Positions 53,204 to 61,405 are shown, numbered from the stretch's first letter. The stretch: DNA of 64,000 bases from Sedimentitalea todarodis (GCF_032595355.1 NZ_JASMWN010000015.1:62001-126000), one strand, 5' to 3'. Made by a program: numbers and translations. The notes: generated by a model from the letters alone, not told the origin.

Positions 53204-54775
53204 ATGGTTGCTAAATTTGACATGACTGATGACAGCGTGGTCGTTGTGATCGGCACCGGTGCCGGCGGCGGCGTATTGGCCAATGAACTGGCACAAAAGG
53301 GCGTGAAAGTTGTCGCGCTGGAGGCTGGCGGTCGGTACCTGCCCGATGATTTCGTCAATGACGAATGGGAGAGCTTCGGTCAGTTGGCCTGGCTCGACAA
53401 ACGCACAACCTCGGGTGACTGGCGCGTGGCCAAGGACTTTTCCGGTCTGCCCGCATGGATCGTCAAGGCCGTTGGCGGAACCACCACTCACTGGGCTGGC
53501 GCCTCATTGCGTTTTCAGGATCACGAGTGGAAAGCACGCACCACCTATGGCGAGGTCGAAGGCGCTAACCTCCTGAACTGGCCCATCGATGGCGAAGAAA
53601 TGGCCCCCTACTACACTAAGGCAGAAGACAAGCTCGGTGTTACACGGACCGGCGATCGCGCCGGCCTGCCGGGAAACAACAACTATCTGGTCTTTGAGAA
53701 GGGCGCGAAGGCGCTCGGCTATGAAAAGGTCAACACAGGCCGCATGGCCATCAACAGCGCAGACAATGATGACCGGCTCGCCTGTCAACAGACCGGCTTT
53801 TGTTTTCAGGGCTGCAAGTGGGGTGCGAAATGGTCCTCCGCCTACACCGACATACCGCGCGGCGAGGCTACGGGCAATCTCGAGGTGCGCGAGCATGCAC
53901 ATGTCGCCCGGATCCTGCATGACGAGGCAGGCAAGGTGACCGGCGTCGAATACTTCGACAAGGACGGCAACCTGAACCTGCAACAAGCGCGCGTGGTCTG
54001 CGTGGCGGGCAACTCCTTTGAGAGCCCGCGCATGCTGCTCAACTCGGCCAGCTCGATGTTCCCAGATGGTTTGGCGAACTCTTCGGGAATGGTCGGCAAG
54101 AACTACATGCGCCACATGACCGGTTCGGTCTATGCCACATTCGATCAACCCGTAAAGATGTGGCGTGGCACCACGATGGCGGGGATCATCCAGGACGAGT
54201 CCCGTCATGATCCAAGTCGCGGTTTCGTCGGCGGCTACGAGATGGAGACCTTGTCGCTCGGCCTGCCTTTCATGGCCGCCTTCCTGAACCCGGGGGCGTG
54301 GGGCCGTGGCTTTACCACCGCGCTGGATGCCTATGAAAACATGGCCGGCATGTGGTTGGTGGGCGAGGACATGCCACAGGAAAGCAACCGCGTGACCCTC
54401 AACTCGGATGTGACCGATCAATGGGGTCTGCCCGTGGCGAACGTCAACTTCTCCGATCACGCCAACGACATCGCCATGCGCGAACATGCCTACAAGCAAG
54501 GGGCTGCGGTTTACGAAGCCGTCGGGGCGACGCGCATCTTCCCGACGCCACCCTACCCGTCGACGCACAACCTGGGCACCAACCGGATGTCCGCCGACGC
54601 AAAGGATGGGGTTGTCAACAAATGGGGGCGCACCCACGACATCGACAACCTCTACATTTCGGACGGATCGCAATTCACGACGGGCGCGTCCGAGAACCCG
54701 ACGCTGACCATTGTGGCGCTGGCCATCCGTCAGGCGGACTACATCGCGGGCGAGATGACCAAGGGCAACCTCTAG
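53204..54775 (+). CDS. GMC-family flavin dehydrogenase, gluconate 2-dehydrogenase large-subunit type
   Basis: 523 aa. N-terminal FAD motif VIGTGAGGGVLANELAQKG, then GGTTTHWAG, and C-terminal STHNLGTNRMS with SDGSQFTTGASENPTLTI. This is the flavoprotein of membrane-bound gluconate/sorbitol/fructose-type dehydrogenases, which oxidise polyols or sugar acids in the periplasm. It has no signal of its own and likely rides on the Tat subunit encoded just before. The usual third subunit, a triheme cytochrome c, is absent here, so the electron acceptor is uncertain. Confidence 0.88.
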   Translation: MVAKFDMTDDSVVVVIGTGAGGGVLANELAQKGVKVVALEAGGRYLPDDFVNDEWESFGQLAWLDKRTTSGDWRVAKDFSGLPAWIVKAVGGTTTHWAGASLRFQDHEWKARTTYGEVEGANLLNWPIDGEEMAPYYTKAEDKLGVTRTGDRAGLPGNNNYLVFEKGAKALGYEKVNTGRMAINSADNDDRLACQQTGFCFQGCKWGAKWSSAYTDIPRGEATGNLEVREHAHVARILHDEAGKVTGVEYFDKDGNLNLQQARVVCVAGNSFESPRMLLNSASSMFPDGLANSSGMVGKNYMRHMTGSVYATFDQPVKMWRGTTMAGIIQDESRHDPSRGFVGGYEMETLSLGLPFMAAFLNPGAWGRGFTTALDAYENMAGMWLVGEDMPQESNRVTLNSDVTDQWGLPVANVNFSDHANDIAMREHAYKQGAAVYEAVGATRIFPTPPYPSTHNLGTNRMSADAKDGVVNKWGRTHDIDNLYISDGSQFTTGASENPTLTIVALAIRQADYIAGEMTKGNL

Positions 54776-54791
54776 GGCAATACGCGTCAAA

Positions 54792-54879
54792 CTTGGGGCA
54801 TCTGCTATCACCTATCGCGCTGAAACCCATCAGTTCAGGCAGCGTTGGGTGGTTTAGGGTTGGCGCGAATTGCCCCAAG
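54792..54879. repeat. Inverted repeat pair downstream of the GMC gene
   Basis: CTTGGGGCA (54792-54800) and TGCCCCAAG (54871-54879) are perfect 9-bp inverted arms 70 bp apart. They could be the ends of a small decayed mobile element or a weak stem. 54776-55130 has no gene that I can support. Confidence 0.35.
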
Positions 54880-54951
54880 GCGCACCCGACGTGAAACCGA
54901 AAGGCTCCGCATTTTGCCGTGGCTCATTCCGGCATCCGGGTCACAACTACA

Positions 54952-54980
54952 GCGCCTATCGAGACTATTTCTCGGTAGGC
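54952..54980 (+). terminator. Probable terminator hairpin for the GMC operon
   Basis: CGCCTATCGAG and CTCGGTAGGCG pair over 11 positions (one U-G) around a 7-nt loop; TTCGATTTTG follows. It lies about 180 bp after the flavoenzyme stop. Confidence 0.45.
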
Positions 54981-55130
54981 GTTCGATTTTGGGGCAAGAA
55001 ATTATTTAGTGAAGGAACGGGTTCTGAGGGAGAAAGGTTCCTTGACCACACATTCGAAAAAGATGCGCGCCAGAGCTTCAGATTTTCCAAATCTGGCCAA
55101 TATCGCAGTCGGCCCACGGAGGCTATCTTG

Positions 55131-55304
55131 ATGTTCAGAAAACAGGAAGGTCTGATGGTCAAGAGTCTTCCGCAACTGTCCTCGGAGGTAGCTTACCCTC
55201 CTTTTTCGTCCAAAATCAACCTGAACACCTATGGTGATCCGGATTGTGGGAACTCTGGAGTTGCTCAGGATTTTTCTTTGCCGGCCTTCAAGGGACCAGG
55301 AGCA
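55131..55304 (+). pseudogene. 5' fragment of an unrecognised gene cut by an IS3 remnant
   Basis: An ATG at 55131 has GGAGG 8 bases upstream (a second, at 55155, has AGGAAGG). The frame reads as a normal protein start (FRKQEGLMVKSLPQLS, later YGDPDCGNSGVAQDFSLPAF) for about 58 codons. At about 55305-55310 it runs into sequence that is the reverse strand of the IS3 transposase, so what follows is not its own. It is therefore the beginning of a gene broken by a deletion next to the IS. Family not recognised; the paired Cys-Asn segment might be metal-binding. Confidence 0.5.
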
Positions 55305-55837
55305 CAGCAGAGGACGAAGGCTGTCGTCATCGACATTGATACACGCCAGCCGACAACCGTTCGAGAGAAGACGTCGACAACAAATGCGACGTAAACCATG
55401 CCCTGCCATGTGGATACATAAGTGAAATCGCTGACCCAGAGCTGGTTTGGCGACTGCGCTTTGAATTCGCGGTTCACTTTGTCGTCCGGGCAAGGCTGAG
55501 AGATATCCGGGTTGGTCGTGATGGCTTTTTTGCCGCGAACAACACCCTGTAATTCCATCGCTTTCATAAGACGTTCGACCGTACAGCGGGCAATGTCGCG
55601 GCCCTCGCGCCTGAGCTGGTGCCAAACCTTTCGGGCACCATAGCGGCCACGGCTTTCATCGTGAACGCGCCGAATTTCCTTGCTGTCCGCCACATCTTGG
55701 CGCGCCCTGATTGAGGCACATTCAGGATCACGTCTGACGGCCATATGAGCATAATAAGACGATGGTGCGACCGGCAGGACTTTGCAGATCGACCCGACAC
55801 CAAAGTCCGCGCGATGATCATCGATGAACAAGATCAT
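55305..55837 (-). pseudogene. IS3-family transposase OrfB, truncated
   Basis: It starts overlapping the end of orfA by four bases, the usual frameshift arrangement in IS3 elements. HTH_21-type region (GRYGARKVWHQLRREG) and the first part of the DDE integrase core are present (QLWVSDFTYVSTW with the first Asp, and VVDVFSRTVVGWR with the second), but the third catalytic residue and the whole C-terminus are gone. Frame continues to a stop at 55265 through unrelated bases. Inactive. Confidence 0.85.
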
Positions 55838-56175
55838 TTCCTGAACGGGCGGTCGAGCTCCACCTGCGCAAAATAGGCAGAAGCCTCCTTCAGTATCTCA
55901 TTGGCTTGACGCAGTTCCCGGACCTCGCGCTCAAATTCCTTGACCCGGGCTTTCTCTTCACTGATCGGCCCGTCGCGGGCGCCGGAATCGCGTTCCGCCT
56001 GTCGGCACCACGCACGCAGGCTATCGGGCGAACAACCCAGCTTAGGTGCAATCGCTTTATGAGCACCATTGTCGCTGCGATATTCGGAGCGTTGTTCATG
56101 GAAAAGCCGGACGCCGCGCGCGCGGAATTCAGCCGTGTAAGTCGGGGTGTGTTTTCTCTGTGTCATAGGGTCCAT
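55834..56175 (-). CDS. IS3-family transposase OrfA
   Basis: 113 aa. N-terminal helix-turn-helix (EFRARGVRLFHEQR and PKLGCSPDSLRAWCRQAE) and a C-terminal leucine-zipper-like coiled coil (LRQANEILKEASAYFAQ). Complete, but without a whole OrfB the element cannot move by itself. About 40 bp separate its start from the element's terminal repeat. Confidence 0.88.
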   Translation of the reverse strand: MDPMTQRKHTPTYTAEFRARGVRLFHEQRSEYRSDNGAHKAIAPKLGCSPDSLRAWCRQAERDSGARDGPISEEKARVKEFEREVRELRQANEILKEASAYFAQVELDRPFRK

Positions 56176-56522
56176 CCTTGGAGAGTTTTACTCTCCGCTA
56201 AACCCGGGGCGGTTCAGTTGCGGGCAGCGATGCGGATTTGGATGTCCGCGACCTGCCGATCAAAATCGCAGGCCATGAGTGATTGACCCGACAACTTGAT
56301 ACAATTCATCTTGCTCTCGACACGGCTCCTGCGGTGATATCCACTCCATCTTCGCCAGAGCGCACGGCCCAGATAATGTGATGCCTGTACCGCCTCGTTG
56401 CGCGCGACGGCACCGACGCTGGCAGGCTTCCAGGGCTTGGCATTCTTGCGGGGCGGCACGATGGCATGAGCATCACGTGCGGCAATTGCTTCATGGCATT
56501 TTCGGGTGTCATAAGCGCCGTC

Positions 56523-56563
56523 CATTGCCCGGCAGGCGAATGCGTAGCGATCTGCCGAGAGGG
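56523..56563 (-). repeat. 41-bp insertion, copy 2, before the second catalytic Asp codon
   Basis: On the minus strand it begins CCCTCTCGGCAG and ends GCCGGGCAATG, and lies between GTCACCGCC and GACGGCGCT of the transposase (Ala before Asp of the DGAYD motif). 31 of 41 bases match copy 1, with no gaps. Its hairpin potential is weaker than in copy 1. Confidence 0.75.
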
Positions 56564-56784
56564 GGCGGTGACGCTACCAATGTCCTGGTCATGTGGAATT
56601 TGGTGCAGCAACTCCGGCAACATCGGAGCGTCGTCAACATTGCTGCTGGTGACGTCGACGGCCCGCGCCTCCAGCGTCTCCTCATCAATCCCTGTGTGTA
56701 TCTTGCCCAAACCCTGCGTTTCGGGCCACCGTGCTTGCGGGCGTTCCATTCGCCTGCACCCTCCGCTTTGATACCGGTGCTGTC

Positions 56785-56825
56785 CACTGCCCGGCAGTGC
56801 ATTGCGCAGCAATGTCACGAGAGGG
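56785..56825 (-). repeat. 41-bp insertion, copy 1, before the first catalytic Asp codon
   Basis: On the minus strand it reads as an 11-bp lead (CCCTCTCGTGA) and two perfect tandem hairpins, CATTGC-TGC-GCAATG and CACTGC-CGG-GCAGTG. It lies between CTCATC and GACAGCACC, that is between Leu-Ile and the Asp of the DSTGIK motif. Length 41, so it shifts the frame. Confidence 0.75.
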
Positions 56826-57044
56826 GATGAGCAGGTTCAGCGGGCATTTGGAGCCGCTACTCGGTAGACCACATTCAGCGTTTGCTGGCGACGACATAGG
56901 GTGCTGAAATCTGGCACCGGCCAGTTCAGCCCGACCAGCCGCAACAGGCTCTGCACGAACCCGCTCGTCTGCCGAAGCGGCATGCCAAACAACACCTTCA
57001 AGGTGAGGCAGGTCTGAATGGCCGCGTCACTTAGACATCGCCGC

Positions 57045-57420
57045 CGACCCCGCGCCGGCTTCCTCTGTCGCAATGCCTGGATCATCGCCGCCTTCAGTCC
57101 GCCGCGCGGTTGTGCGTAGATCGCGGCATAGATCGTCGCGTGGCAGACGCGCTGATCGGGATCATCGGGATGCATGGTCCTGAGCCTGTCTGCGATCTTC
57201 CCCGCTGACCAGCGCAAATGCTCCAGCTTCCCCTGACCCAGATATGCAGCGCGCTGCCTTTGATCAGCCTGCGAGGACGCCGGCTTCGCAACCGCCGCGC
57301 GTCATTGCTGCAACGCGCTGACACCGGGCTGATGGCCATCGTCCCCACGGCCACGGATGAGTGCTCGGCAAAAATCACGCCACGTTCCTCGCTATTGAGG
57401 TGTTTGTATCGTCTGTCCAT
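57045..57420 (-). pseudogene. IS30-family transposase, N-terminal relic
   Basis: The minus-strand ATG at 57420 starts MDRRYKHLNSEERGVIFAEH, a typical IS30 opening. After an internal loss the sequence continues with NDARRLRSRR in the same frame, then shifts frame to RWSAGKIADRLRTMHPDDP and IYAAIYAQPRGGLKAAM. At about 57044 it is joined in frame to the IS5-family core, so the C-terminal catalytic half is absent. A chimeric frame of 126 codons (57217 down to 56837) spans the junction. Confidence 0.8.
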
Positions 57421-57593
57421 CGCAACATCCAAAGCGCTCGGGACTCTGGGTGTGGCACTTGAATCCTGAAGCCAAGAAGCCAGCAGGTCGCAAAGCAAGG
57501 GCTTCCGCATATTGTAGCTACGCATGAGGCCCGGTGTGCTATTGCTGGGCCAACCAACTGAAAAACTAACAGGTCAAAAAGATGCAAGAACAA

Positions 57594-57624
57594 ATGCCCC
57601 CGGCAAGGTTTTTGCCGGGGGCAT
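57594..57624 (-). terminator. Rho-independent terminator of the RHH gene
   Basis: A perfect 13-bp stem, ATGCCCCCGGCAA with TTGCCGGGGGCAT, around a 5-nt loop. In the minus direction it is followed by TTTGTTCTTGCATCTTTTTG, and it lies about 70 bp after the RHH gene stop. It also marks the edge of the IS-rich region. Confidence 0.8.
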
Positions 57625-57693
57625 CTTCATGTCCCAAATTCCGGAATGAGCCAATTTTACCGCAGGGCCTTTTTTGTCTCTGCGGTGTTATCG

Positions 57694-58083
57694 TCAGTGC
57701 TGCCCTTTGGGAACCGACTTTCTGGACCCGCGTTTGCGATTGTTCTCCGCTTCGATCTTGAGGATTTCCTCGGCGGGCAACATATCGAACCCGTCCGAGT
57801 GCTGAGTCGGGATCAGACCCTTGAGTTGAAGATCAATTTGACGAAGGCAACACACGCGCAGGAAGGATGTGAAATTGCCGAGATCATGCCCCTCATCAAT
57901 CGACTCATTGTAAAGCTGATGAAGGAGTTGCGGCACGTTCATATCGTCTGCGGCAGCAATTTCTTCGAGGATCATCCAGAACATGTTTTCCAGCCGGACA
58001 CTGGTCACCATTCCTTCCATGCGGATAGAGCGCGTCTGGCTGGCCCAAAGATCCGGGTCCGCTCCGATAAACAGTCTGCACAT
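57694..58083 (-). CDS. Ribbon-helix-helix domain protein
   Basis: 129 aa. The middle part matches the RHH_4 type: RSIRMEGMVTSVRLENMFW as strand and first helix, ILEEIAAADDMNVPQLLHQL and SFLRVCCLRQI as following helices. RHH proteins bind DNA as dimers; this group is of unknown regulon and is usually chromosomal in alphaproteobacteria, not a toxin-antitoxin partner. No toxin gene is adjacent. The ATG has a GGGGGGAAAG site. It ends in a strong terminator. Confidence 0.8.
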   Translation of the reverse strand: MCRLFIGADPDLWASQTRSIRMEGMVTSVRLENMFWMILEEIAAADDMNVPQLLHQLYNESIDEGHDLGNFTSFLRVCCLRQIDLQLKGLIPTQHSDGFDMLPAEEILKIEAENNRKRGSRKSVPKGQH

Positions 58084-58194
58084 TTCTTTCCCCCCTCACG
58101 ATGATCGCGTTGAAATGCTAGCCCATATGCCGGGCGCAAGATAGCCTGACATTCACCCCACCGAACGGCCTGTCGCGAAAGTGCTGGAACCGGC

Positions 58195-59022
58195 CTAGCC
58201 TCTTGTGGAAATGCGCGGATAGGCCTCTGCCGCATAGTCCGGAATGCCCCTTCGCCCTTTTGCTTGGTGGCTCTGGACCGCGATATCTTTCCATGTCTGG
58301 TAGTCCGAGGCGAGGTTCAGGACCGGCCAATCGCTGCCGAACAGCAGCCGCCTCTCGGGGAACACTTCCAATACATGGCCGATGAAGGGTTTGAGATCCG
58401 CTTCACTCCAGTTCTGAGCCGCTTCGGTTACCAGGCCTGAGACCTTGCAGAACACGCGCTCGTCCTGCGCGATGTCCTTCAGATCACGCGCCCAGACATC
58501 AAAAGCGTTGTTGCGGATTTCCGGTTTGGCACAATGGTCCACTACCACGCGCAGATCAGGGTACTTTGCAAGAAACACCAGCAGGTGTTTCAGGTGGCGC
58601 GGCATTACCAAAGCGTCAAATGTCAGGTTGTGGTCGACCATCGCCGCGATGCCGCGGCCCAGCGTATCGCGCAACATCCATCTGTCATCGGGAATGTCCT
58701 GAATCATCGGGCGCAGGCCGACGAGTTTTGGATGTGCTGCAAGCCGAGCGATGGAATCAGGAGCCGTTTTCGCCTCAAGATCGACCCATCCCACCACGCC
58801 GTGAATCCAGTCGTATTCGTCAGCGAGAGACAGCAGGAACTTGGTTTCGGCCTCGGTGTCGGCCGCCTGAACGGCGATTGTTCCATGAATACCCGCAGCG
58901 TCGAGCAAAGGCTTCAGATCCTGAGGCAGGAAATCGCGATAGAGCGCCTCCAGTTCTGGTGTCAGCCAGCCATAGTCTCCGCGGTCGAGTTTCCAGAAAT
59001 GTTGATGTGTATCGATAACCAT
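58195..59022 (-). CDS. Amidohydrolase-2 family lactonase (L-fucono/L-rhamnonolactonase type)
   Basis: 275 aa TIM-barrel hydrolase. The metal-site start DTHQHFWKLDRGDYGWL and later VVDHCAKP and LFGSDWPV are typical of sugar-lactone hydrolases and related decarboxylases. It lies 24 bp after an IclR regulator and near a sugar ABC transporter, so opening of an L-fucose-, rhamnose- or galactose-derived lactone is likely. Other pathway genes would be outside the window. Confidence 0.87.
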   Translation of the reverse strand: MVIDTHQHFWKLDRGDYGWLTPELEALYRDFLPQDLKPLLDAAGIHGTIAVQAADTEAETKFLLSLADEYDWIHGVVGWVDLEAKTAPDSIARLAAHPKLVGLRPMIQDIPDDRWMLRDTLGRGIAAMVDHNLTFDALVMPRHLKHLLVFLAKYPDLRVVVDHCAKPEIRNNAFDVWARDLKDIAQDERVFCKVSGLVTEAAQNWSEADLKPFIGHVLEVFPERRLLFGSDWPVLNLASDYQTWKDIAVQSHQAKGRRGIPDYAAEAYPRISTRG

Positions 59023-59046
59023 CGTCTCTGCCTTTGATTTTGGACC

Positions 59047-59844
59047 TCAGGTGCGCCAGACGTCCGCCTCTGAGGTACCGCCATAGATTGCCGTCAGTTC
59101 CCTGGCCAATTGGCCATGCAGGAGGACCACTTCTTCGAGTGTCGGAACCTTCAGATCATCAACGCGTTCCAGATAGGGACAACTCAGCACCGCAGCGGCA
59201 CGTCCGCCCGGATCAAAAATCGGGAAAGCGATATTGGTCACGCCGAGCGCGGTTGTCGACGGCATCTGTTCATAGCCGAGGTTGCGAATGCGTTCGATGT
59301 GACCCGAAAGCCCATCTCGGTCGATCGCCGGCTCGCCAACGGCCAACCTGTGCTGTTCGATGAGGTCTTCGATTTCATCGTCACTGCGAAAGGCCGCCAG
59401 AACCCTTCCGGAGCCGGTGTTCCACAGCCCGACGACGGTGCCGGTCTTCAACGCCAATCCCCAGTTGCCGGGCGATTCCGCCGAGGCCACGATCACGATA
59501 TCCCCGTTGCTCTCCATTCCCATATGGCAGGATTGCCAGGTCCTGCGCGTCAACGCGCGCATTCTCGGCAATCCATGCTCGATCACACGACCGATCGGTG
59601 GATGCCGTTGAGAAATCGAAAACATCTTGAGGCTCAGCGAGTAGCGGTCGCCCGACAATGAACGCGTGACATAGCCGCGACGCACGAGCGTCGAGAGCAT
59701 GCGGTAAATCTCAGAGGGGGACCGGTCCAATGATCTTGCGACTTCGCCCTGCGTCAGACCCTCACCATGACTGGCCAGAAGCTCGATGATGTCGAGTCCC
59801 TTCTCAAGAGCCGGAGCGCGGTACTTGTCGGTGGTGTCGTCCAT
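59047..59844 (-). CDS. IclR-family transcriptional regulator
   Basis: 265 aa. Winged helix (LTQGEVARSLDRSPSEIYRM) and IclR effector domain. The ATG at 59844 is taken; the frame extends to 59886 but the leading residues are not family-like. It is divergent from the sugar ABC operon and co-directional with the lactonase, so it probably controls both in response to the sugar or its acid. Confidence 0.92.
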   Translation of the reverse strand: MDDTTDKYRAPALEKGLDIIELLASHGEGLTQGEVARSLDRSPSEIYRMLSTLVRRGYVTRSLSGDRYSLSLKMFSISQRHPPIGRVIEHGLPRMRALTRRTWQSCHMGMESNGDIVIVASAESPGNWGLALKTGTVVGLWNTGSGRVLAAFRSDDEIEDLIEQHRLAVGEPAIDRDGLSGHIERIRNLGYEQMPSTTALGVTNIAFPIFDPGGRAAAVLSCPYLERVDDLKVPTLEEVVLLHGQLARELTAIYGGTSEADVWRT

Positions 59845-59913
59845 GCCAGCCCTGACTTCCTCTGCCCAGGGGATTTTCGGGCACAAGGTAATTCAAGTCA
59901 AGATTGATTTATA

Positions 59914-59944
59914 AATGAATAGATGATTTACATACGAATGAATA
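59914..59944. promoter_or_regulatory. Direct repeats in the divergent IclR/ABC promoter region
   Basis: AATGAATA occurs at 59914-59921 and 59937-59944, 23 bp apart (about two helical turns), in an AT-rich spacer that has TTGATT at 59904-59909 as a possible -35. They may be operator half-sites for the IclR protein. Weak prediction. Confidence 0.3.
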
Positions 59945-59979
59945 AGCGAGTTTTCCAAACGACAACCTGGGAGGGAAAA

Positions 59980-61302
59980 ATGAGGAAACGCAATATTATC
60001 ATGGCCTTGATGTCGAGCGCGGCCCTGGTGGCCGTCACCGACTCGGCCATCGCTTCGGATTGGGGCAGCTTTGATGGTGTCACGGTCGAGGCCAAGCTTA
60101 TCGGCGGTCAACAGTATGAAGCACTTTATGGCCGCATTGCCGAGTGGGAGGCCGCAACCGGCGCCACCGTCAACATCATCTCAAAAAAAAGCCATTTTGA
60201 GATCGACAAAGAGATCAAGTCTGACATGGCTGCAGGCACCACAAACTGGTGTGTGGGTTCCAACCATTCATCGTTCGCCCCCCAGTACGAGGGCCTGTAT
60301 GTCGACCTGAAGGGGCTCGTTTCCGAAGAATCGATTGCCGAGTTCGTTCCGGGAAACATCAAGGCGTCCACGGTTGATGGCGAGCTGTTGATGCTGCCGC
60401 GCGCGCAATTCGACGTTTCGGTCCTCTATTACCTCAAGTCGAATTACGAGGACGCCGACAAATCCGCTGCATTCAAGGCAGAATATGGCTATGATCTGGC
60501 CGTTCCGGAAACCTGGGCGCAGGTAAAGGATCAGGCGATCTTCTTTGCCGACCCGCCAAACTTTTACGGCACACAGTATGCGGGCAAGGACGAGGCGATC
60601 GTCGGGCGATTCTACGAGATGGTTGTGGCCGAGGGTGGCAACTACCTGGACGAAAACAAGAAACCGATCTTCAACTCGGACGCGGGGCAGCGGGCTTTGC
60701 AATGGTTTGTTGATCTCTACGAGGCCAACGCCGTGCCCGCCGGTACGACGTCCTATGTCTGGGACGATCTCGGTCAGGGCTTTGCCAGCGGGACTGTCGC
60801 TCTGAATCTTGACTGGCCGGGCTGGGCCGGGTTCTTCAACGATCCCGAGTCGTCAAAGGCCGCTGGAAATGTCGGCGTGGCAATCCAGCCGATGGGCTCG
60901 GTCACCCGCACGGGCTGGTCTGGCCATCATGGATTCTCGGTGACCAACGACTGCACGAACAAGGAGGCGGCGGTGTCACTGGTCAACTTCCTGACCAGCG
61001 AAGAGAGCCAGCTCGCCGAGAGCGCCGGTGGGTCGTTGCCGACCCGGTCGGCGGTCTGGGATGCGAACGTCAAGGCGGCACAGAATGGGGATGATCCTTA
61101 CCGTGCCGAAGCGCTGGCCGCATTCGCCGCCGGCGCCGAATATGCCTTTGCAGTGCCGCCGATCCCCGAGTGGGGCGAAACCACCAACATCGTGTTCCCG
61201 GAACTGCAGGCCGCGATTGTCGGTGACAAGACCGTCCAGGAGGCACTGGATGACGCCGCCGCAGAGGTGGACGAACTGATGCGCGAATCCGGCTACTACT
61301 AA
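59980..61302 (+). CDS. Sugar ABC transporter substrate-binding protein (family 1)
   Basis: 440 aa. Signal peptide of about 25 residues (IIMALMSSAALVAVTDSAIA), then a family-1 carbohydrate-binding fold: LIGGQQYEALYGRIAEWEAA, and in the C-terminal half GYDLAVPETWAQVKDQA and LNLDWPGWAGFFND. It supplies the MalFG-like permeases and UgpC-like ATPase downstream. The ATG at 59980 has GGGAGGG at good distance. Ligand probably a sugar or sugar acid, by link to a lactonase. Confidence 0.92.
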   Translation: MRKRNIIMALMSSAALVAVTDSAIASDWGSFDGVTVEAKLIGGQQYEALYGRIAEWEAATGATVNIISKKSHFEIDKEIKSDMAAGTTNWCVGSNHSSFAPQYEGLYVDLKGLVSEESIAEFVPGNIKASTVDGELLMLPRAQFDVSVLYYLKSNYEDADKSAAFKAEYGYDLAVPETWAQVKDQAIFFADPPNFYGTQYAGKDEAIVGRFYEMVVAEGGNYLDENKKPIFNSDAGQRALQWFVDLYEANAVPAGTTSYVWDDLGQGFASGTVALNLDWPGWAGFFNDPESSKAAGNVGVAIQPMGSVTRTGWSGHHGFSVTNDCTNKEAAVSLVNFLTSEESQLAESAGGSLPTRSAVWDANVKAAQNGDDPYRAEALAAFAAGAEYAFAVPPIPEWGETTNIVFPELQAAIVGDKTVQEALDDAAAEVDELMRESGYY

Positions 61303-61317
61303 ATCGTTCCGCGTTAA

Positions 61318-61405
61318 ACCTGAATCACCTAGCGATGCCTGAAATCATAGATTTCAACGCGTTAGGTAACACCGGATGATCCAAGTTAAACGCGAAACGC
61401 TCTAG
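61318..61405. repeat. 88-bp fold-back repeat, copy 2
   Basis: 76/88 identical to 38981-39068. It lies 15 bases after the binding-protein stop. In this copy the palindrome seems to extend outward: GCGTTAAACCTG at its left edge and AGTTAAACGCG at its right edge are near-complementary, so the whole unit can fold back. The central GAAATC-ATA-GATTTC is unchanged. Confidence 0.85.

Larger units (their letters stand above)
55305..56216 (-). mobile_element. IS3-family element, 3' half deleted
   Basis: The left end is intact: the minus strand begins at 56216 with TGAACCGCCCCGGGTTTA, a typical IS3-family terminal repeat. orfA and the first 176 codons of orfB follow, then similarity stops near 55310 and the right end is missing. 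Its first three bases supply the stop codon of the IS5-family relic, showing it inserted into that gene. Confidence 0.85.
56214..57044 (-). pseudogene. IS5-family transposase relic with two 41-bp insertions
   Basis: Reading pieces in different frames rebuilds an IS5-family DDE transposase: SDAAIQTCLTLKVLFGMPLR, then DFSTLCRRQQTLN, DSTGIKAEGAGEWNARKHGG, GIDEETLEARAVDV, DGAYDTRKCHEAIAARD and GYHRRSRVESKM. The first about 50 residues are missing, replaced by IS30-type sequence. The last residues were removed by the IS3 insertion. One-base deletions occur near 56860 and 56706, and two 41-bp insertions (56785-56825 and 56523-56563) lie right before the codons of the first and second catalytic Asp. 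Not translatable as one protein. Confidence 0.85.

Noticed and set aside
54870..55394. 175-codon plus-strand frame taken as one gene
   Set aside because: From about 55305 on it is the antisense of the IS3 transposase; only the part from 55131 looks like a real gene start.
56214..57044. Translational bypassing or programmed frameshift restoring the IS5 transposase over the 41-bp inserts
   Set aside because: There are also two single-base deletions, a missing N-terminus and an IS3-truncated C-terminus, so the gene is dead in any case. No matched take-off and landing codons flank the inserts.
57694..58083. RHH protein as antitoxin of a toxin-antitoxin pair
   Set aside because: No small toxin-like frame lies next to it and the gene has its own terminator; the RHH_4 type is usually a lone chromosomal regulator.
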